NCBI GenBank assembly: GCA_038239195.1
Contig: JBBSEZ010000015.1
Location: 1-48,335, forward strand
Direction: 5' to 3'
Length of the DNA: 48,335 bases
Source: JBBSEZ01 sp038239195
Lineage (GTDB): Bacteria; Planctomycetota; Planctomycetia; Gemmatales; Gemmataceae
Each line of letters starts with the position of its first letter. Positions within the stretch are counted from its first letter, which is position 1. Position numbers and translations under genes: made by a program. The notes below the pieces were generated by a model that saw only the letters and a program-made list of their open reading frames with translations, had not been told where the DNA came from and searched no databases. Below, in pieces: positions 40,957 through 48,335 of this stretch.

Positions 40957-42144
40957 ATGAGCGCTCGCCCTTGCCCCGAGGCCCGCGCCATGAGCAACGT
41001 TCCACCCCCCCACCCCGCGCGTGGATGGATGCCCCACGTTTGGGAGGGATGCGACCTCTTTGCCTGGATGCGCCTGCTCCTTCGCAATCGCTTCGCGGTT
41101 TCCCCGCACAAGTCCTACGTCGCCGCCGTCGTTACCTTCGTCAGTACCTTCCACACCGCCTTGCGCTATCTGCAAGAGGCCTGGTACGGCAGCCGGCCCG
41201 ACCGGGCCCCGCTGCCCGCGCCCCTCTTCATCATCGGCCACTGGCGCACCGGCACCACCCTGCTCCACGAGCTGTTGATCCTCGACAGCCGACACGCCTT
41301 CCCCACCACCTACCAGTGCCTGGCCCCCAACAATTTCCTGCTCACCGAAGGGCTGGCGAAGCGCTGTCTGAGCTTCCTCCTGACCAAGCAGCGGCCGATG
41401 GACAACATGGCCTTCGGCTGGGACCGGCCCCAGGAGGACGAGTTCGCCCTGTGCATGCTGGGGCAGCCCTCGCCCTATCTCACCCTCGCCTTCCCCAACC
41501 GCCCTCCTCAGGACCAGGAGGCGCTTGACCTCGACCAGCTTTCCCCGCGGGCCCGGGCCGGCTGGAAGGCCGCCTTCCTACGCTTTTTACATCGCGTCGC
41601 GTTCGCCCAGCAGCGAAAGGGGATGGTCCCGCGCCGTCTCGTCCTCAAGTCGCCTACCCACACCTGCCGCATCCCCACCCTGCTGGAGCTGTTCCCCAAC
41701 GCTCGCTTCGTCCACGTGGTGCGCGACCCTCACGTCGTCTTCCCCTCCACCGTCAACCTCTGGAAGGCGCTCTACCGATCCCACGGCCTCCAGCGCCCCA
41801 CCTACCAGGGCCTCGAAGAACACGTCTTCGCCACCTTCACCCACCTCTACGAGCGCCTCGACCAGACGCGCCACCTCGTTCCGCCCGAGCATTTCCACGA
41901 GGTGCGCTACGAAGACCTCATCGCCGACCCCGTCGGCCAGATGCGCCGGCTCTACGAGGGCCTGGCGCTCGAGGACTTCGAGAACGTCCGCCCGCGCATC
42001 GAACAGTATCTGCGCGACAACGCCGACTATCAGACCAACCGCTACCCGAAGCTCGGCGACGAGCTCCGCGCCGAGATCGGCCGGCGCTGGGGCGCCGTCA
42101 TCGAGCGCTACGGCTACCAGCGGACTGGCAAGGACGAAGGATGA
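40957..42144 (+). CDS. Sulfotransferase family protein
   Basis: 395 residues (384 if ATG 40990 is used; no clear Shine-Dalgarno decides between them). PAPS-dependent sulfotransferase: the 5'-phosphosulfate loop is IIGHWRTGTTLLHELL (P-loop-like), the 3'-phosphate contact LVLKSPTHT and ARFVHVVRDPHVVFPS. It fits the Sulfotransfer_3 group common in planctomycetes, which sulfate glycans or small molecules. The stop overlaps the start of the M28 gene (ATGA), so the pair is co-translated. Confidence 0.85.
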   Translation: MSARPCPEARAMSNVPPPHPARGWMPHVWEGCDLFAWMRLLLRNRFAVSPHKSYVAAVVTFVSTFHTALRYLQEAWYGSRPDRAPLPAPLFIIGHWRTGTTLLHELLILDSRHAFPTTYQCLAPNNFLLTEGLAKRCLSFLLTKQRPMDNMAFGWDRPQEDEFALCMLGQPSPYLTLAFPNRPPQDQEALDLDQLSPRARAGWKAAFLRFLHRVAFAQQRKGMVPRRLVLKSPTHTCRIPTLLELFPNARFVHVVRDPHVVFPSTVNLWKALYRSHGLQRPTYQGLEEHVFATFTHLYERLDQTRHLVPPEHFHEVRYEDLIADPVGQMRRLYEGLALEDFENVRPRIEQYLRDNADYQTNRYPKLGDELRAEIGRRWGAVIERYGYQRTGKDEG

Positions 42145-45053
42145 AGGAGGTGCGCGTGTCCGCCTGGCAACAACTGCTGCGCGATCCCGACTGGTGCCGT
42201 GGCCCCGGCAACTTCCCCATCCTCGCCTACTCCGAGTATCTGCCCCCGCCCTGGGTAGGGCCCAAGCCCACGGGCGAGCTCGGCGGGCTTCCTCCCCGCC
42301 GGGTAGACGACTGCGGCTGGGCCGTCAGCGAATACGAACAGGAACGACAGCTCCGGCCCGGGCTCGAGCTCATCGCCCGCGGCGCGCTCGACGAGCTCGT
42401 TCGCCTCGGCGAGGGCCGGCACGTGCCCCACCTGTCCCACAGCAAGCTTCGCCACAACCCCTACTGGCCCGCCTCCCTCGCCGCCCACGCCGGCAAGCTC
42501 GACCACGAGCGCTACGTCCTGCTCCTGGCCGTCGCCCTCTCGCGCACCCAGGACGACAAGGCGCGCTGCCGCTGGACGCTCTTCGGCTCCAGCGAGCAAG
42601 GCCCCGCCCGGGCCTTCTGGCGCGGCTTCTACCTCTCGCCCCGCAAGGAGGCCCCCGCCGAGGATGCCTTCGCCTTCTTCGGCGAACTGCTCTCCCGCGC
42701 CTACGGCGTCTCCGAGCGCACGGCCCGGCGCCCCGAGCGCGCCGGCCTGCGCGTCCTCCGCGCCGGCACCGATCCCGACTTCCCCTACTGGGACGAAGGC
42801 CTTCTCCCTTCCTGGTGCGAACCGCTGCTCTGGAAAGAAGGCTCGTCTCTGAAGGGGGTGCGCTTTCTGCTCACCTTTCGCCCCTTCGAGCGCCTGCCCG
42901 CCGAGGTGCAAGAGGCCTACGTCACCGGCAAGCTGCACCTGCTGCCGTTCCCCGGCTCGCTCGTCTTCTGGGGCGCGCCCACCCTGCGCAAGCTCCAGCG
43001 CGAGTTGCCGTTCGCCATGCAGGTCGGCCTGGCGCAGCTCTTCCCCCGCCGCAGCGATCCCAACGGCCTGCGCATCCCGCAGGCGGGCTGGCTGCACGAG
43101 GGTGGCAAGCCCAAGCAGATGCACGGCCCGGAGCGCTCCACGTTCGTCCGCACGCATCGCTGGCAGAAGACGCACCGTCATCAGAACGAGGTCGCCCTCC
43201 TCGAACGCGCTGACCGCGTCACCCACGTTTTGTTCAGCACCGAGCCCGACGACGTCGCCCTTTACAACAAGCCGATGGCCCGCAACGCCCAGCTCTGGAC
43301 GCACGACTACCACCTGCTGCTCGACGGCCTCCATCAAGGCGGCGAAGCGCTTGACGTGGCCGAGAAGGCCCTCCGGGCGGGGGGCAGCTTTGGCTACCGC
43401 TTCGTCTTCCCCGCCATGCGCGTCGGCCCCCACGAGGTCTACTGGCAGCGCCCCGTCGTCGCCTTCCGCGCCGATGACTCCTCCACGCGCTCTCCCGCCC
43501 CCACGGTGTTGTTGAACGCGCCGCTCGGCTACCTGACTGCCTACCACGCCGACAAGCCCGACCTCGCCCGGCCCATCGAGCTCTGGCCCCGGTTGCTCCA
43601 GCGCCCCCCGCACCAGGCGGCCATCCAACTGTTCGAGCACGAGGTTCGCCCGCGCCGCTGGATCACCGCCGACAACGTCCGCGCCCTGCTCGACTGGAAG
43701 GAACTGCTCGGCAAGGGCCCGCTGCCGCGATCCCTCGCCCGCGCCCTGCTCTCCGTGCCGGCCAGGCAAACGCTCGAGGGCTGGCTCGCCGCCCTCCCGG
43801 AGAAGGCGGCCGAGCCGGTCGCCGGGAAACGGCTGGCCGAGCACCTCGAAGGACTGCTCGGGCCCGACGAAGAGGACAACCTGGGCCCCGAAGGGCTCAC
43901 GTTCGCCTCCACCTGCCGGCGCGCGTTCGAGGAGGACTACTGGAAGACGATTGCCTACCTTGCCCACGGGAAGTTTCGCACCAAGTCGAACGCCGACTGC
44001 GTGCGCGACGAGCCGACGCGAGAGGCCCTGCCGACCTGGCAGCGCGAGCTCGACAGCCTGGCGCGCTACCTGATGCGCCAGCACGCGCAAGCCATCGAGG
44101 CGGCAGGCCTGGCGGGCAAGGCGTGGGTGGCCGAGCACGTCTTCGCCTGGCGCACCGACTTCGACTTCTCCTGGATGGGCGGCTGGGCGCGCAACCTCAA
44201 GGGGCCACAGGAGCGCAACGTCGTCGTGCGCATCCCCGGCCTCGATTCGACGCAAGCCGTCATCATGGCCGACCACTACGACACCGCCTACATGCACGAC
44301 CACTACCACCCGGAAGAGGGTGGGACGAAGGCGCGCGTGGCGGCGGCGGGGGCCGACGACAACCACTCGGCCACGGCCGCGCTGCTGCTGGCCGCGCCGA
44401 TCTTGCTCGAGCTGAGCAAGGCGGGCCGGCTCGCCTGCGACGTCTGGCTGGTCCACCTCACCGGCGAGGAGTTCCCCTCCGACTGCCTGGGGGCGCGCCA
44501 TCTGTGCCAGGCCCTCGTCGAGCGCACGCTGACGGTGACGGGGCCGGGCGGGGAGCACGACCTGTCCGGCGCGAAGGTGCGCGGCGTGTTCGTCGCCGAC
44601 ATGATCGCGCACAACAACGACAACACGCGCTACGTCTTCCAGATGGCGCCGGGGGAAGGCCCGGCGAGCGCCCGCCTGGCCCGGGAGGCGCACCGCGCCA
44701 ACCTCGCGTGGAACGCCCTGGCCCGGGCGCGCAACCGTCTGGCGCCACGCAAGGGGCTGGGGGAGGGCCAGCGCGTCGAGGGCCCCGACGTGCCGCCGGC
44801 GATGGCGCGGCACGCGGAGGTGCGCGGCGAGGTGCGCCCCGACTGGGAGCCGCGCAGCACCCTGTACAACACCGATGGCCAGATCTTCTCCGACGCCGGC
44901 GTGCCGGTCGTTCTGTTCATGGAGGACTACGACGTCAACCGGCGCGGCTACCACGACAGTTACGACACGATGGCGAACATCGACCTGGATTACGGCGCGG
45001 CGCTGGCGGCGATCTTCCTCGAGACGGTGGCTCGGGTGGCGCAGTGGAAGTGA
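42141..45053 (+). CDS. Large M28-family zinc peptidase
   Basis: 970 residues. The first 600 residues contain no motif I can name (no signal peptide). The last 300 form an M28 aminopeptidase-like domain with zinc ligands in the expected order: H712 (ADHYDT), D739/D740 (GADDNHS), E776/E777 (GEEFPS; catalytic base and ligand), D820 (VADMIAHNN) and H938 (GYHDSYDT). M28 enzymes hydrolyse N-terminal amino acids or amide bonds of small molecules. Translational coupling with a sulfotransferase is unusual and suggests a joint pathway. The absence of a signal peptide points to a cytoplasmic location. Confidence 0.8.
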   Translation: MKEVRVSAWQQLLRDPDWCRGPGNFPILAYSEYLPPPWVGPKPTGELGGLPPRRVDDCGWAVSEYEQERQLRPGLELIARGALDELVRLGEGRHVPHLSHSKLRHNPYWPASLAAHAGKLDHERYVLLLAVALSRTQDDKARCRWTLFGSSEQGPARAFWRGFYLSPRKEAPAEDAFAFFGELLSRAYGVSERTARRPERAGLRVLRAGTDPDFPYWDEGLLPSWCEPLLWKEGSSLKGVRFLLTFRPFERLPAEVQEAYVTGKLHLLPFPGSLVFWGAPTLRKLQRELPFAMQVGLAQLFPRRSDPNGLRIPQAGWLHEGGKPKQMHGPERSTFVRTHRWQKTHRHQNEVALLERADRVTHVLFSTEPDDVALYNKPMARNAQLWTHDYHLLLDGLHQGGEALDVAEKALRAGGSFGYRFVFPAMRVGPHEVYWQRPVVAFRADDSSTRSPAPTVLLNAPLGYLTAYHADKPDLARPIELWPRLLQRPPHQAAIQLFEHEVRPRRWITADNVRALLDWKELLGKGPLPRSLARALLSVPARQTLEGWLAALPEKAAEPVAGKRLAEHLEGLLGPDEEDNLGPEGLTFASTCRRAFEEDYWKTIAYLAHGKFRTKSNADCVRDEPTREALPTWQRELDSLARYLMRQHAQAIEAAGLAGKAWVAEHVFAWRTDFDFSWMGGWARNLKGPQERNVVVRIPGLDSTQAVIMADHYDTAYMHDHYHPEEGGTKARVAAAGADDNHSATAALLLAAPILLELSKAGRLACDVWLVHLTGEEFPSDCLGARHLCQALVERTLTVTGPGGEHDLSGAKVRGVFVADMIAHNNDNTRYVFQMAPGEGPASARLAREAHRANLAWNALARARNRLAPRKGLGEGQRVEGPDVPPAMARHAEVRGEVRPDWEPRSTLYNTDGQIFSDAGVPVVLFMEDYDVNRRGYHDSYDTMANIDLDYGAALAAIFLETVARVAQWK

Positions 45054-45065
45054 AGGGTAGGGTGG

Positions 45066-45250
45066 GTGTTCCGCCTGCACGCGCGCGCCCGCCTTCACCA
45101 GCACCTCCGCCACCTTGCCCGCCCGCTCCGCGTAGATCTTCTCCATCTTCATCGCCTCCAGCGTACACAGCTTCTGCCCTGCCGCCACGCTTCGATGGCC
45201 AACAGGCAGGGCGCTCGGCGATGCCAGGCCCCCTTGGCCTGCATGCTGAA
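45066..45250 (-). pseudogene. Biotinyl (BCCP) domain relic
   Basis: On the minus strand the frame from 45188 reads AAGQKLCTLEAMKMEKIYAERAGK and continues KVAEVLVKAGARVQAEH, the biotin carboxyl carrier fold with the biotinylated Lys in EAMKM. A piece upstream in another frame (MQAKGAWHRRAP ... AIE) matches the start of the same domain after a two-base frameshift. No carboxylase body remains. The relic lies directly against the 3' end of the M28 gene. Confidence 0.55.
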
Positions 45251-45267
45251 GACGGCTTCTTGCGTGT

Positions 45268-45536
45268 CGGCGGGGAGGAAGCGGCCGTTAACCGCCGAGT
45301 GGTGACGGGCCCGGGGGCCGCCGCAAACACCGTTGGGTGACGGGTGGCGCCGGCGCTTTGAGCGCCGTTGGCTGCCTTTGGGCGACGGCTGCGGGGTGGC
45401 GCCTCGCGCCGCGACGGCGGGGAGGAAGCGGCCGTTAACCGCCGAGTGGTGACGGGCCCGGGACCAGCCGCAAACACCGTTGGGTGACGGGTGGCGCCGG
45501 CGCTTTGAGCGCCTTTGGCGGCCTCTGGGCGACGGC
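45268..45536. repeat. 147-bp tandem duplication
   Basis: Copy 1 (45268-45389) and copy 2 (45415-45536) match over about 122 bp at roughly 90 percent or better with a 147-bp offset. Each copy contains short inverted segments such as GGCGCTTTGAGCGCC. 147 is a multiple of 3 (49 codons) and one minus-strand frame stays open through both copies, but no domain is recognisable. Confidence 0.85.
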
Positions 45537-45881
45537 CCGCCAGTTGGCCCCGCGCACCGCGAACGCGGGAAAGGAGCGCACGGCGGGCGCGTCGGCGGCG
45601 TTCATTCGTCCGTCCTTCGCGGGGGCGCTGGCTCATGGCGGCGGCCTCGGGGAAAGGGGCGAGATGGGCCCAGAGCGCAGCGTACCACAACGCTCAGGCT
45701 TTTTCGGAGAGCAGATGGAGGACATTTTGGGCCCGGTCGGCGGGATCGGTCAGTACTGTTGACCTTCCTTCCGTGCCACAGGGGAGATAAGCTACCTGAT
45801 TTGAGAGAGCGACCTCCACGGGCGCCCGGGCGCGGAACGTCAGGCATTGCCCCGACCGGAGAAGGGCCCCAAGAGTCACCC
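45537..45881. other. Intergenic region upstream of hsdR
   Basis: No convincing gene. The in-frame extension upstream of HsdR (from 45480) is Arg/Gly-rich and lacks coding features. A promoter for hsdR probably lies here, but I cannot identify one with confidence. Confidence 0.5.
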
Positions 45882-48230
45882 ATGAACGAAGCCGACACCT
45901 GTCGCAAGTTGGTCCGGCCGAAGCTCGAAGTTGCGGGCTGGGACGCCGCGCCGCACTCGTACAACGAGCAGACGCCGTTCACCGACGGCCGGATCGTCGC
46001 CCAGGGCGGCAAGCTGCGCCGGCTCAAGAAGAAGCGTTCCGACTTCCTCTTGCGCTATACCCGCGACGTCACCCTCGCCGTGGTCGAGGCCAAGTCGGAC
46101 CGCCACCCCGCCGGCAGCGGGATGCAGCAGGCCAAGGACTACGCCACCATCCTCGGCCTCAAGTTCGCCTACGCCACCAACGGCCGCGAAATCCTCGAAC
46201 ACGATTTCTTCGCCGGCCTCGAACGGCCCATCGAGGCATTCCCCACGCCCGACGAACTGTGGGCCCGCTATCAAGCCGGGATGGGCCTGACGACCGCCAC
46301 CACCAACGCCCTCCTCGCCCCGTTCTCCCACCAGCCGGGCAAGGAGCCGCGCTACTACCAGAAGATCGCCATCAACCGCGCCGTCGAGGCCCTCGTCGGC
46401 GGAAAGCGCCGCGGCCTGCTCACGATGGCGACCGGCACCGGCAAGACCATCGTCGCCTTTCAGATTTGCTGGAAGCTCTGGTCGGCGGGCTGGAACGCCC
46501 GGGGCGAGCCGCGCAAGCCGCGCATCCTCTTCCTGGCTGACCGCAACGTGCTGGTGGACGATCCCAAAGACAAGACGTTCTCCCCGTTCGGCGACGCCCG
46601 CTGGAAGATCGAGAACGGCGAGGCGGTCAAGAGCCGCGAGATGTACTTCGCCCTCTACCAGTCCATCGCCGAGGACGAGCGCCGCCCCGGGCTCTACCGC
46701 CAGTACGCCCCCGACTTCTTCGACCTCATCGTGGTGGACGAGTGCCACCGCGGCAGCGCCCGCGACGAGAGCAACTGGCGCGAGGTCCTCGAATGGTTTG
46801 AGCCCGCCTTCCAGCTCGGCATGACCGCCACGCCCCTCCGCGAGGACAACCGCGACACCTACTGCTACTTCGGCGATCCGCTTTACACCTACAGCCTCAA
46901 GCAGGGCATCGACGACGGCTTCCTCGCGCCCTACCGCGTCCACCGGGTGCTGACGACCTACGACGCGGCCGGGTGGCGGCCCAACCGGGGACAGAAGGAC
47001 GTCTACGACCGCGAGGTGCCCGACGGCGAATACCACACGCCCGACTTCGAGCGCGTCGTCTCGCTGCGGGCCCGCACGGAAGCCATCGCCCTGCACCTGA
47101 CCAACTTCCTCAAGAAGACGGACCGCTTCGGCAAGACCATCGTCTTTTGCGTCGATCAGGAACACGCCGACCAGATGCGGCAGGCGCTCAACAACCTCAA
47201 CGCCGACCTGGTCAAGGCCCACCCCGATTACGTCTGCCGGGTGACCTCCGACGAAGGCGACGTTGGCCGTGGCCACCTGGGCCGCTTTCAAGACCCCGAG
47301 GAGCGCTCCCCGGTCATCCTGACAACCTCGCAGTTGCTGACGACGGGCGTGGACGCGCCGACCTGCCAGAACGTGGTGATCGTGCGCGTGATCGGCTCCA
47401 TGAGCGAGTTCAAGCAGATCATCGGGCGGGGAACGCGCGTGCGCGAGGACAAGGGGAAGCTGTTCTTCAACATCCTCGACTACACGGGCGCTGCCACGCG
47501 AAAGTTCGCCGACCCCGACTTCGATGGCGAGCCCGCCTGCGTCACCGTCGAGGAGATCGACGAGCAGGGCCAGACCGTCGAGGACAGCGAGCAGCTCGAG
47601 CAGGAAGAGGCGCCCCCGGAAGTGAGCCTGCCGGAGTACGACGACGAGGAACACCTGCCGCGGAAGTTCTACGTCCACGGCGGGAAGGTGGGCATCGACA
47701 CGGAGGTGACGTACGACCTCGACGCGGACGGCTCGAAGCTGCGCACGGTGCAGATCACGCAGTACGCCGGCGAGACGGTGCGGACGCTCTACACCGATCC
47801 AGAAGACCTTCGCGGCAAGTGGTCGGACTTTGCGCAGCGCTCGGCGGTGGTCGAGATGTTGGAGGAGCGGGGCATCGACTTCCGGGAGCTGGCGGCCAGC
47901 GCGGGCCGGCCCGACGCGGACGTGTTCGACTTGCTCTGCCACGTCGCTTACAATGCCCCTCTGCGGACGCGGCGCGAGCGGGCCGAGCGGGTGCGCAAGG
48001 ACCGCAAGGACTTCTTCGACCAGTACGGCCCCGAGGCGCGCGGGATCTTGCACGACCTGCTGGAGAAGTACGCCGAGCACGGGGCGGAGCAGTTCGCGTT
48101 CCCCGAGGTGCTGGAGGTGCCGCCGATCTCGGGGCACGGGAACGTCGTGGAGATCGCGGGGAAGTTTGGCGGGGCGGAGAAGTTGATGGAGGCGGTGAGC
48201 AGGTTGCAGGAACTGCTGTACGCGGCGTGA
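45882..48230 (+). CDS. hsdR: Type I restriction enzyme R subunit (HsdR)
   Basis: 782 residues. The N-terminal PD-(D/E)XK nuclease has D54 in RSDFLLRY, E69-A-K71 in VVEAKS and a Q-x-x-x-Y-like MQQAKDYA, as in type I R subunits. Helicase motif I is ATGTGKT (183-189), motif II DECH (286-289), motif III GMTATPLRED, and motif VI in IIGRGTRVRED. These are the parts of the ATP-dependent translocase. The C-terminus is helical (HsdM-binding region). ATG 45882 is the first Met of the conserved start MNEADTCRKLV. HsdM and HsdS are not in the window; they may follow after 48335. The gene lies in an island-like setting with repeats and relics upstream. Confidence 0.9.
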   Translation: MNEADTCRKLVRPKLEVAGWDAAPHSYNEQTPFTDGRIVAQGGKLRRLKKKRSDFLLRYTRDVTLAVVEAKSDRHPAGSGMQQAKDYATILGLKFAYATNGREILEHDFFAGLERPIEAFPTPDELWARYQAGMGLTTATTNALLAPFSHQPGKEPRYYQKIAINRAVEALVGGKRRGLLTMATGTGKTIVAFQICWKLWSAGWNARGEPRKPRILFLADRNVLVDDPKDKTFSPFGDARWKIENGEAVKSREMYFALYQSIAEDERRPGLYRQYAPDFFDLIVVDECHRGSARDESNWREVLEWFEPAFQLGMTATPLREDNRDTYCYFGDPLYTYSLKQGIDDGFLAPYRVHRVLTTYDAAGWRPNRGQKDVYDREVPDGEYHTPDFERVVSLRARTEAIALHLTNFLKKTDRFGKTIVFCVDQEHADQMRQALNNLNADLVKAHPDYVCRVTSDEGDVGRGHLGRFQDPEERSPVILTTSQLLTTGVDAPTCQNVVIVRVIGSMSEFKQIIGRGTRVREDKGKLFFNILDYTGAATRKFADPDFDGEPACVTVEEIDEQGQTVEDSEQLEQEEAPPEVSLPEYDDEEHLPRKFYVHGGKVGIDTEVTYDLDADGSKLRTVQITQYAGETVRTLYTDPEDLRGKWSDFAQRSAVVEMLEERGIDFRELAASAGRPDADVFDLLCHVAYNAPLRTRRERAERVRKDRKDFFDQYGPEARGILHDLLEKYAEHGAEQFAFPEVLEVPPISGHGNVVEIAGKFGGAEKLMEAVSRLQELLYAA

Positions 48231-48335
48231 GGAGGATTTGGAGTGCGGGGGGGTGTTATCGGCCTTGTTGTTTTTGTTTTGTGCAGGTCATGGTTCCCGG
48301 GCGGCGCCCCCCCGGGGGGGGGGTGAAACACACAA
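48231..48335. other. Terminal 105 bp with C7G10 run
   Basis: After the HsdR stop there is GAGGAGG and a short frame from GTG 48243 that gives a hydrophobic peptide ending in Gly/Pro runs, not a credible gene start. Bases 48307-48323 are CCCCCCC followed by GGGGGGGGGG. Such a run right before the end of the window fits a contig boundary or assembly artefact. Confidence 0.4.

Noticed and set aside
42114..45188. Thousand-codon minus-strand open frame opposite the M28 gene
   Set aside because: Shadow of the M28 gene. Only its first about 40 codons (45066-45188) carry a real signal, kept as the biotinyl relic.
45480..45881. Upstream extension of HsdR
   Set aside because: Arg/Gly-rich, unlike HsdR N-termini. 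The conserved start is ATG 45882.
48243..48326. GTG-initiated hydrophobic peptide after HsdR
   Set aside because: It ends in Gly/Pro from the C7G10 run and is more likely random sequence at a contig end.

Overview
The window reads as a high-GC planctomycete of the Gemmata/Gemmataceae type. The evidence is a paired DUF1549/DUF1553 and DUF1501 operon, a TIGR02996 (repeat-companion) domain fused to leucine-rich repeats, MJ0042-type zinc-ribbon proteins, a PEP-CTERM protein, DUF2007 proteins and recurrent intergenic GC-rich hairpins. The taxonomic reading is inference from gene content; no rRNA is present.

Layout. (1) 1-6.1 kb: an acyl-CoA dehydrogenase is followed by an accessory stretch of damaged genes. 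An IS630-family element sits inside a small gene at a TA dinucleotide, and removing it restores one reading frame. Next come a frameshifted HEPN/AbiU2-like gene, a frameshifted zinc-ribbon gene with a 54-bp internal duplication, and an intact-looking toxin-antitoxin pair with a clear promoter. (2) 6.2-10.0 kb: a tight minus-strand operon of an asparagine-synthase-like ligase, a radical SAM enzyme and a flavin-dependent halogenase-like protein, with overlapping genes. It looks like a small-molecule or peptide-modification cluster and is the best candidate for an undescribed system. (3) 10.1-16.9 kb: a zinc-ribbon protein, then the planctomycete DUF1549/DUF1553 - DUF1501 - WD40 - esterase operon. 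(4) 17-22 kb: a SWIM/TIGR02996/LRR fusion, a receiver-like protein, a NUDIX hydrolase, a PII protein without Tyr51, and secreted or hypothetical proteins. (5) 22.3-24.1 kb: a decayed DUF433 antitoxin-like gene and phosphoglucosamine mutase. (6) 24.3-33.5 kb: a membrane protein, a methyltransferase, a zinc-ribbon membrane protein, a PEP-CTERM protein, a SEC-C/TPR protein, aldehyde dehydrogenase, a PP2C-like phosphatase, a cyclopropane-synthase-like methyltransferase and a polysaccharide-export lipoprotein. (7) 33.6-38.5 kb: a tandem parvulin-type foldase and an S9 peptidase fused to an FGE-like domain. (8) 38.6-40.8 kb: two identical initiator tRNA genes flank a 1.75-kb segment with a second DUF2007 gene and an overlapping DUF4365/small-protein pair. 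(9) 41-45 kb: a sulfotransferase translationally coupled to a large M28 peptidase. (10) 45.05-48.3 kb: a biotinyl-domain relic, a 147-bp tandem duplication and a type I restriction HsdR subunit without HsdM/HsdS in view. The last 30 bases contain a C7G10 run, which suggests a contig end.

Several independent frame breaks (transposase, HEPN gene, zinc-ribbon gene, biotinyl relic) cluster in accessory segments, while the housekeeping genes are intact. Decay is therefore a better explanation than uniformly poor sequence, although the homopolymer breaks in the transposase could be sequencing errors.
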